DNA from: Alnus glutinosa
Taxonomy: Eukaryota; Streptophyta; Magnoliopsida; Fagales; Betulaceae
Assembly (NCBI RefSeq): GCF_958979055.1
Contig: NC_084888.1
Span: 37,343,804-37,407,803, forward strand
Direction of reading: 5' to 3'
DNA length: 64,000 nucleotides
Shown here one piece after another: positions 24,523-33,672 of the stretch; position 1 is the first letter of the stretch, and every line of letters begins with the position of its first letter. The position numbers were made by a program, and so were the translations under genes. Under the pieces are notes generated by a model. The model saw only the letters and a list, made by a program, of their open reading frames with translations, was not told the origin of the DNA and did not search any database.

Positions 24523-27500
24523 ATGAAGCCCCACACCTGCAGAGGACTGGACACTCCACCACCGCTACAGACAAGCTCTAGTCTCCGCCGCTCATGTGCT
24601 CCAGCGGTCAACTCTCTTCGCCATGTCGTTTCCCGGCGAATACCCGCCGGGAAACGCTGCCACTTCATACTCTCAGCCAGCGCGAACCAAAGTCCACGCG
24701 TCGCACACTCAAGACGGCACGTCTTACTCTCTCCTGTTCTGACCATCGGCGCGTGGGTTCTGCGGTCGGCGCTGGCGAATGCCGAGGACAAGACGACGGG
24801 TTCGGGGGCTCCGGAAAAATCGCATGCACCGCCGGCTCCGACGGGTGAGGAGAAGAAGGAGGAACCGATAGTTTCGAGGATTTACGACTCGACGGGGATC
24901 GGAGAGCCGATGGCGGTGGGGAAGGATAAAATTAAGGTCTGGGAGAAGCTGATGATCGCGAGGATTGTGTACTTAGGAGAGGCCGAACACGTACCGATCC
25001 GAGACGATAAGGAATTGGAGCTTGAGATTGTGAGGAACTTGAGGAAACGGTGCGCAGAGAGTGATAGAACCATATCTTTGGCTCTGGAGGCATTTCCTTG
25101 TGATATGCAGGAGCAGCTCAATCAGTATATGAATAAAAGGTTTTGGTCTGACCAAATTCCATACCTGCACATATATATACATCTATAATTCTATACGCTA
25201 TAAATGATGCTTCTTCTGATGGTTTGCGGTGCTTGACTATATTTAGTTGATTAATGTTTGAGTAGATTTTATTAATTTTGGAGCAATTTCCAAATCGGAT
25301 CATGTATCATTTATGTTATATTTGTATATAATAAACATATTGTGTGTGTGTAGTGAACGATGTTATGCTTTGAAGTCAAATGACGAGCATTAGATTTTAA
25401 TTTTAATTTTGAAGAGAAATGAAGGTCTTTAGTGAAGCAAGATTCTTTACTTACTAAGTTTTATATCTTGAGTAGCCATTTTCTGGTGTTAGTCTCTTGA
25501 CAGATACAATATTTTGCTAACTCTCAACTGAAAAATCCTAAACTAAATATTATCCGCCTCTAGGTTCTAACTTCTAAGAAATACCATCAATTTATTTAAC
25601 ATTGGCATTGGACCTCTGCTATTTTATTCATCTTCTATCACATTTATGCACTGCTTATATTGAGGCCTGTACTTGATGGCAGGATAGATGGAGAAACATT
25701 GAAGTCTTATGCATCACATTGGCCACCTCAACGATGGCAGGAGTATCAGCCTCTTCTAAGCTACTGTCAAGATAATGGAATTCGTCTTGTTGCTTGTGGT
25801 ACTCCACTCAAGGTACTCTTGCATTTTTCACATTACTCAATTGGCACCTTGCTAAAATGGCCCTTCTGCTCTGTAGGTAGGGAACTAATATGATATATGT
25901 GTGTAGAAAATAGTAATCTATTAGCTCAGCATCAACTCTGTGCAAGTTAACTCTGGGTCTAAGAATCCAACAATATGGCGCTGAGGGTGGTTTGGTTGTT
26001 GATGCTAAAACAATGGGTGCAAAACCAGTTGGTGTGATCCTAAGCATGTGAACCTGCTTCCATAGGACAATCTGAAATTATGGGCTCGATTCTTGATATT
26101 GTTTCCTGAGCTGTAGCATATTTAGTACCTAAAAGCTAGGGTTGCAAAGTAAACTGTTTCTCTTGAGATATGGATGAATAACTCAAAAGACCACTTAATG
26201 GTAATTACAACAAGAATGATTTTACAGTTGATTATATCCCGGAAAAAAGTTGTCATGTATGCTTGACAGGTGGATAAAATTAGTGTTCTCAATTTCTTTA
26301 TTTCTATTTCTTGGTTGTGTGATGGTGCATGATCCTGTAGTCCTATTTTCAGATACTTATCTGCGATCATGAAAGGAACAGAATGTTTTCTCATCCTTCT
26401 TTACTGTCCAAACTTTCTTCCACTACTTTCAGCTGCAGTCGTTTTATTCTCTTGTCTTATGCATGAGTTGATGTAGTAACTATGGAGAGCATGCAAATTA
26501 TTCTGATATTATTAGGTTTTAAGAACTGTCCAAGCGGAAGGAATTCGTGGGCTTTCGAAGGCCGATCGTAGAGTATATGCTCCTCCAGCTGGTTCAGGCT
26601 TCATTTCAGGCTTCACTTCCATCTCACGCAGATCACCAATTGATATGAATTCTCCTAGTCAATCTGTTCCTTTTGGGCCAGGCTCATACTTATCTGCACA
26701 AGCAAGAGTGGTTGAGGAATATACCATGTCCAAGATCATTTTACAAAACATGGTGGATGAAGGAGCGACTGGTATGCTAGTAGTTGTAACAGGTGCAAGC
26801 CATGTCATGTATGGATCTAGGGGGACTGGGCTGCCAGCAAGAATTTCAAAAAAGATGCAGAAGAAAAACCAAGTGGTTATATTACTTGATCCTGAAAGGC
26901 AACAAATAAGGAGAGAGGGAGAAGTTCCTGTTGCTGATTTCTTGTGGTATTCTGCTGCTAGACCCTGCAGTAGAAATTGTTTTGATCGTGCTGAAATTGC
27001 TCGAGTAATGAATGCAGCTGGCAGGAGGCGAGATGCCCTTCCCCAGGTTAGCTGTTCTTAATGGTCTTCATTGAAATATGGTGCCTTATATTGATCTGCT
27101 CGACTTTATCGGTTCTTATTTTTGTCTTCTTTTCGGATATACTACTGCAAAAATTAGAATCTGAAGTCCTGGAATTTGAACTGTTATTTGAGTGCCGTGG
27201 GCTGGTTAGTTGACGAACCTTATAACTGTTTAAAGCTTCCTTCACGAATAGTTGGAGGAACAATATTTCGGAGGACCGACCTGTCCCTCTAAAGACCTCC
27301 GCAAGATGAGATAATCGTCATCTTAAAAAATTCTTCTTTCTGACGTGTTTAGAGGAATCACCTTGTTGTTCATGGTTGCACAAGGTGGTATTTATTTTTT
27401 TAATCGCGATAATTATAAGGCATGATGAAACATGAAGAGAAAAAGTAATATATCATTTGTAAACCAATATTAGAATTTGAATTGAAAAAAGAATGATAAT

Positions 27501-30500
27501 CTGAATATGTGAGTGACTTATTTATGTAAATAACATCAGTTGTTGAATCTGTTTAAAAAATAAATTTGTATTTTGAACTTCTTAGATGATATTTATTCTT
27601 ATTGAAAGTCAAAGTAATCAATAATTAGATACTTTCTAATTCAATAAATATGCTTTTTTGGTCAATAAGATGCTTGGGAACCGATATCATATGCTAGTGT
27701 TGACGGTGAAGAAAACTATATAGTGTATACATGATACATAATCTTGCAATTATCTATATATCTAGATATATTATTTGTATATATTTCTATGAATCAAGGA
27801 ATTGGGACAACCCCAAGGGGTTGGCTCAAGTGATAAGGGCCTTGGTCTTTATAGTAGTCCTTTGAGGTCTAAGATTCGAATTCCCTTGTATGTAAACAAT
27901 TATTTGGGGCTAGCCCGCCGCCGAAGTCGGAGTATTACCCGATTCGTGTGGAGATGGCACTTTACACAAGTCCGAGGTTTATCTGACAGGGGTGGGTACA
28001 CGAAGTGGCCCTGCCTTGAAGGGGTTCCTCGTCATAAAAAATGAATCAAGGAATTGGGACAAATTCTACAATCTAATATTAAGACTTGACCTGTATTTGA
28101 CGTCTTACTTTTTTATGATTTTGTTTAGGCATCACGATTCTGGGCACCATTACATTCATTTATAATGGAGGGAAGTTGTAAAATATGGTGGTTTTGTTGG
28201 GTTTACAAGTTAGGGATGTCTTTATGTAAGAATTATCTCCATCATGACCTTCCTTTGTCTCATGAAGACTATAATGTTGATATGCTTTTCAGGACCTTCA
28301 AAAAGGACTTGATCTTGGTTTAGTATCACCTGAAGTACTACAGAACTTCTTTGATTTGGAGCAATATCCTCTTATTTCAGAACTGACTCACCGTTTCCAG
28401 GTATTTCAGTTTGTGAAAGTGAAATCTTTATTTTATTATTTGATCAAGACAAGATTTTTTCATGTTTTTTTGTAAAATTTTGCATATCATAGGACTGGAC
28501 CAATTGTTTATTTTCTGATGCTATGGAGAAAACAGTTGGTGATAGGGAAGGAAACATAAGTTGACCATAACTCATCGTGATGCAGGGTTTCAGGGAAAGA
28601 TTGTTGGCAGATCCCAAATTCTTGCATAGATTAGCTATAGAAGAAGCTATATCTATAACAACTACTCTCCTAGCACAGTACGAGAGGCGTAAAGAAAATT
28701 TCTTTGAAGAGCTTGACTATGTGATTACGGATACTGTCAGAGGATCAGTTGTTGATTTCTTCACAGTTTGGCTTCCTGCCCCAACTCTGTCGTTTCTTTC
28801 ATATACGAATGAGGTAAATGTGCCTGACAGCATGGATGCTTTCCAAGGTCTCCTTGGTTCCATCCCTGATAATGCTTTTCAAAAAACTCCTGCTGGGAAG
28901 GACTGGAATCTCAGTCACAGAGTTGCATCGGTGCTTTTTGGTGGTGTGAAACTGGCTGGTGTTGGATTTATTTCCAGCATTGGAGCTGTTGGTGCCTCAA
29001 ATGTTTTATATGCAATTCGGAGATTTCTCAATCCCGCACTTGTTGCTTATCAACATAATAAAAGATCACCAATGCTCAAAACGGCAGTTGTCTATGGATG
29101 TTTTCTTGGAGCATCGGCAAATCTTCGTTATCAGGTGAATAGAGTACTTATTTCAGATGCTTCTACTAATCAGTTTTATTTTAGCAATGTTGTTACTACT
29201 CTTCTACACTAATTTAAAGATTAATTTCATAGTGACCATTTATCTTCATTGTTCTTTTTACTTTTTTAATAGGGAAATTTTTGTGTGATTTCAAATTACT
29301 TCTTGAGTTTCTAAAATCGACTTGTAAATCCTTAGGTTTTTCTCATTTTTCAATTCACTTCTTCCGACAAAAACTGCCTACGTGACATTAACCCCGTTAA
29401 TGCCCCATAAGCAGTTTGCCACGTGTTAAAAAATTTACTTTTAATTATATTAGAAAATAAAAAAAAAAATTTATTTTTTATTTTTTAAAGGGTTGCTTAG
29501 ACCACCCGCAGTTGAGGGGTGACCCGGCCACCCAGGGAGATTTCGGGCCACTTTTTTTTCTTGTATTTTTTTAATTTTATTTTTCTTTGAATATAATTAA
29601 AAAGCACACACATGACACATGTGACGCGGCTAACTGCTACATGCCACTAACATAATGCGACGTAACCATTTTTTGACTGAAGGAGTGAATTGAAAAAGGC
29701 AAAAAACCTAAGGAGTTAAAAGTCGATATTACAAACCGGTGGAGTAAATTGACGTCACATGAAAATCCAGGGAGTTATTTTAAAATTTCCCTTTTAGATA
29801 CTCGGTAAGTGTAACCTACCTAAGTTATAGGTCAGTAGCAATGACTGCTCTTTTTAATGGCATTGAGAAAGGCTTCCTTTTGATTGGAAATGGCCTGCTA
29901 CGTTATTTTCTAAGATATAATCTTGAGATGAATCTGCCAATCAATCATTGATTATGTCGAGATGGATATAATGCATATGGTGCTTTTTTGTCTGGTAGGC
30001 TTTTTTTGTCAAGGATATATTACCTTTTAAAATTAATTCGTGTGAGTTGGTATGTTTTGTCTTTTTGTCCCTTTCCCCTATTTTGTCTTTTTTTTTTCAC
30101 TTCCCCCCCTCAAACCCTTACTATTGATTTATTATTTCACACTCTTTTAAAGCCTCAAATCTGCACCATTGTCCATGGCATACCTTTGCCATTAAATTCT
30201 TTTAACACTACAGTTTGTTCCCTGTTGTTTCAAGTTTTAACTAAGGCTGTGAATGTCCTTCAATGTTTTTATGCTACAACCTATTAAATTGGCGTGAACT
30301 TCACACTCACCTGTTTTTAAGGTGAGTATGAAGCTCAAAGTTATCAAAAAGTACTAGCCAACAGCTATCTCTCTTTACAAGATTGACATGAAAGTATATT
30401 ATATGTGCATCTAAATCTTGTATCAGTTTTTGGTTAGATAATAACATCAAAATGAATTGTAATGCAGATTATTGCTGGAATAGTGGAGCATCGGATTTCT

Positions 30501-31217
30501 GATCAATTTTCTTCTCAGATATTATTTGTAAATATGCTATCTTTTCTTGTTCGGACGGTCAACTCTTATTGGGGAACTCAGGTTAGAATCATCCTGATGC
30601 TCTATATGGTTTATCCTGTCTTTATGTTTTGTTCCATTTATTCCTACAATTTTGAATGGATCATATGAAGTTATGGCAACATATAATTCTTTCCAAGAAC
30701 CATTACAGAAACCTTTCATCACATAATTTTATGTATATGAAATATGTAATTTATGTTATTAGATTGCTTATGCTCGTGACAAGAGAAGAAAAGAAAGCCT
30801 GCAGCTACCAAAATATTCATGCATTGTTGTTTAAGTAAAACTTTTATGGAATCAGTGAATTTATTGTTTGGGTTTTGATTAGTGGTGGTTTTGCATTTAG
30901 GTTGATTTTTGTTTGCCAGTTTGGTGCTCATGGCTCGGATACTTGCATTGTACTGTTATTTCAGTTGTGATATCTTTCCTGCTGGACCTTCACCCATCAA
31001 TACCACCACTATACTGCATTTGAATAATTTTTTGTCCAATATTTGTTGAATAATGTCTCCCCCTTTAATGCTGCAGCAATGGGTTGATCTTGCACGGTTT
31101 ACTGGACTGCAAAGGAGTGGGCCACCCTCTTATGAAATACCAGATTCTCCTAACCATGCTGCATTGGGACGCATCAACACAGAGGATGCCACTGTTGATA
31201 AAATCAAGCATCAATGA
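24523..31217 (+). CDS. RER6: RETICULATA-RELATED protein with ChaN-like domain, plastid
   Basis: Seven exons: 24523-25139, 25683-25812, 26516-27046, 28293-28400, 28586-29134, 30468-30581 and 31077-31217. They give 729 aa with all phases consistent. Residues 1-60 are Ser/Arg-rich and fit a plastid transit peptide. A twin-arginine-like stretch follows (SRRHVLL at 63-69, a hydrophobic run, then ANA at 85-87). Next comes a ChaN/Tiki-like (DUF399) region at about 135-400 ([34 protein letters not shown]), then a RETICULATA (DUF3411) domain at about 460-690 ([39 protein letters not shown]). Both domains on one chain mark the RER5/RER6 branch. RETICULATA proteins affect leaf mesophyll and plastid development; the chemistry is unknown. 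Introns 3 and 5 carry a SINE and a MITE. I chose RER6 over RER5 because of the BADC neighbour, so the number is less sure than the family. Confidence 0.92.
27789..27810. repeat. SINE target-site duplication, left copy
   Basis: A 22-bp sequence starting ATGAATCAAGG, repeated exactly at 28041-28062. Confidence 0.9.
27811..28040 (+). mobile_element. tRNA-derived SINE in RER intron 3
   Basis: A 230-bp body begins CCCCAAGGGGTTGG. It carries RNA polymerase III promoter boxes typical of a tRNA-derived SINE (A box within TGGCTCAAGTGATAAGG, B box GATTCGAATTCC) and ends in a short A-rich tail (CATAAAAA). It is flanked by an exact 22-bp target-site duplication. It sits in the sense direction of the host gene, well inside intron 3 (27047-28292), and does not touch the splice sites. 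Confidence 0.88.
28041..28062. repeat. SINE target-site duplication, right copy
   Basis: Exact copy of 27789-27810. Confidence 0.9.
29272..29791. repeat. Mutator-like MITE in RER intron 5
   Basis: The ends are GGGAAATTTTTG and AAAATTTCCC, with imperfect inverted arms of more than 100 bp. The flanking 9-mers (29263-29271 and 29792-29800) match at 7 of 9 positions, as expected for an aged 9-bp duplication. The centre has a GC-rich patch with CCACCCGCAG and GGCCACCCAGG. Confidence 0.6.
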
Positions 31218-31655
31218 GGTGAAAATCTGACTTCACAATTTATTACCAATTTGTATTTCATTCTTTAAAAGCTGCTGAGGAGAGACCTGGAAGAGATAGA
31301 TTATAGTCTTTATACTTTATCCATCTCTTCCATGACCTAATTGTAAATTGTTCAACATAGTTGTTTCAGTTTTGATGAATATAAGGGCAGGAGAGTTTCA
31401 TGTGAGTTTTAGAAAGGAGGTACTGAGAAAGAGTACAGCTGACTAACAAATAGAATGGTAATGCCGTAATGGTAAAGAGATGTAGTTATCTTGAATAACT
31501 TATTTTTACTTTCTAGAACTTTTGTATGCCTTATTTAACCTTTTCTAGAGCTGAAAATCTTTTAATGAAATAATTGGCTGCCTTGCATATGAACTGCAGT
31601 GGCATAAGTCAGTAATTTGTGCCTAACAATTTCTATGTTCCCAGCTAATATATGT

Positions 31656-31826
31656 ATGAGATATGATATGTTTACAACTTCTATACAACTCTAACAACTT
31701 TTTTTTTTTTTTTTTCAAACTAACCTTTAGATCTCTATTCTTACATGTGGGTTCTACATATCTAATAGTTGATTTTAAAAAAAGTTGTTAAAGTTGTATA
31801 AAAGTTGTAAACGTATCATATCTCAT
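31656..31826. repeat. Hairpin MITE, 171 bp
   Basis: The left end ATGAGATATGATATGTTTAC pairs with the right end GTAAACGTATCATATCTCAT. The arms are about 50 bp around a poly-T loop. Confidence 0.7.
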
Positions 31827-32076
31827 CCAAGCGATGCAGCACAAGAAGAGTTGGGCAGTAAAAGTAACGAATACAAGGAAAACAACAAGAAAATTGTGGA
31901 AATTGTGACTATAGTCTCACCAATGTCTAGAGAAGTCTCATCTCATAGAAAGTTTAAGAAAATTTAAATACTTGCATATATGATAAAGACTATATTACAT
32001 TGTTATATAGGCGTTGGCCCATTGTTGATGAACTAAATACTACTACTAGAATGTGAACTAGACTACTACTACTGGA

Positions 32077-32206
32077 AGAGTAATTTTTCTTGCACACTTT
32101 GTACATGAAGTTTGTCCAGTAGATTTTTTTTTTTTTTTTAAAAAAAAAAAAATCATTTGAAAACTAATAAACTTTGTGTACAAAGTGTGCAAGAAACATT
32201 ACTCCT
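32077..32206. repeat. Hairpin MITE, about 130 bp
   Basis: Left AGAGTAATTTTTCTTGCACA pairs with right TGTGCAAGAAACATTACTCC. A T-run followed by an A-run forms the centre. Confidence 0.65.
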
Positions 32207-32910
32207 ATAGGAATGACTGAATGACATAAAAGTAAAAGACTTGGTGGTTGCTTACACTGCAACCACATTATTGACAAGACAATAAAGATAAAATGTTCTT
32301 CTAGCGGGACACTGTTAGCTTGTGCCAAGAAGTCTACCATCAACCAATTGTGATGGAAGTTATCTCCACAACAATTCGGTCGGTAACCAATTGAAGAATT
32401 TGTATTGGATTCCGTCAATTTCTGCACCAACAAGTCTAGGATTATAGTAAATGGGTCAAAATAGGAAGAAAAAAAATGTGAAGTTTGGCAGATTCAACCT
32501 TTGAGGTCAGTGCTCTGGAAGATAAAACCTCCATACAAATTTTCTTAGTTACATATCGTAATTACCTTTAACATATACTGCACTACAGATTGCTATTGGT
32601 GGAGAATTGGAAGTTTGGAACTCCTTGGAAAAGATATGTGATTATGTGGTGATTGGTGTATTGAATCTTTGGTCTTGAGTTCATTTTCGATTATAATTTA
32701 CTAGGGGTGCATAAATGGAAAGAAGGTTGAATCGAATGTGTCGTTGAATTTTCTATTTGTAAGACCAAAATTAAAAAGAAAATTCTGCTTGAAATTGGAA
32801 AAGTTGTAAGGTTTAGGTGACGTATGTTTGGCCAATAGTTATGTTATGCGAAGGCCATCAATCAATTATAAGAAAATTAGGAAGAGTGAAAAAGGAAAAA
32901 AGAAAAACTT

Positions 32911-33330
32911 TAAGGGAAAATTACACATTCATTTTAAACTATCATTCAATTGTTAATGTCCTTCATAAACTACCAATTGTGTTAATGTCTCCCTTCAAAT
33001 TACCAAAAAATATCAACGTCCCCCTTAAGACTAATAAAAAGACAAAAATGACTCAAATTTTTTCTGCATAAGACAAAAATGTCCTTATGAATTTGAAAAA
33101 AAATAAAATTAAAAACACTAAAAAAAATAAAATAATAAAAACGAAAAAAGAATAATTTTTTTTTTTAAAAAAATATATATTTTTAATTTTAATAATTTTA
33201 TGAAGGGTATTTTCGTCATTAGGGGGACTATTGACATGTTTTGGTAGTTTGAAGGGGGACATTAATACAATTGGTAGTATTGGGAGGGGGAGACATTGAC
33301 AATTGAATAATAGTTTGACATGGATATGTG
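32911..33330. repeat. Foldback MITE, about 420 bp
   Basis: Inverted arms: 'caattgttaatgtccttc', 'accaattgtgttaatgtc' and 'ccttcaaattacc' on the left pair with 'ggtagtttgaaggggga', 'attaatacaattggtag' and 'acattgacaattgaata' on the right. A related half-copy at 60085-60177 hosts the copia insertion. Confidence 0.6.
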
Positions 33331-33337
33331 TACTATT

Positions 33338-33440
33338 TGATAAAGTCTATTGTACTTTACTCTTCCACAAAAGGGACTATAAGGAAAGAGGTTTGCTCAA
33401 GGCTTATAAAACCCACAACCCAGACATACCTTGGTAATGA
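33338..33440 (-). repeat. TRIM LTR relic
   Basis: Starts TGATAAAGTCTATTG and follows the LTR of the TRIM at 55127-55448 for about 100 bp (CCACAAAAGGGAC, GAGGTTTGCTCAAGGC, ACCCACAACCCAGACATACC). The end is lost and there is no second LTR. Confidence 0.75.
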
Positions 33441-33672
33441 AAGACTATGGTTTGTTTGGCAACAGAAAAAAATACTGATTTTGTTCTACTTTTTTCAAAA
33501 ACAAATAATATTTATTCAACTTTATCAAAATTTATCTCATAAAGTCAAACTTTGAAACAGTAAATTAGAATTTCTTATTTCAAAAAATTCAACACCTTTC
33601 CCAAAACTTAAACAATATATATGAAATGAGTAAAAGGTCATTGGTACATCTTTGTAATAATGAGAGTACTCT

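Larger units (their letters stand above)
31218..33672. other. Intergenic between RER and the dehydrogenase (convergent)
   Basis: Both genes end here. The interval holds the RER 3' flank, three foldback MITEs and a TRIM LTR relic. No other coding sequence was recognised. Confidence 0.55.

Noticed and set aside
24477-24791. 104-codon minus-strand open frame opposite the first RER exon
   Set aside because: Shadow of a GC-rich coding exon; the plus strand has the transit peptide and family match.
27811-28040. Free-standing tRNA gene
   Set aside because: Box A and B are present, but no tRNA cloverleaf ends are visible; the 22-bp duplication and A-tail identify a SINE.
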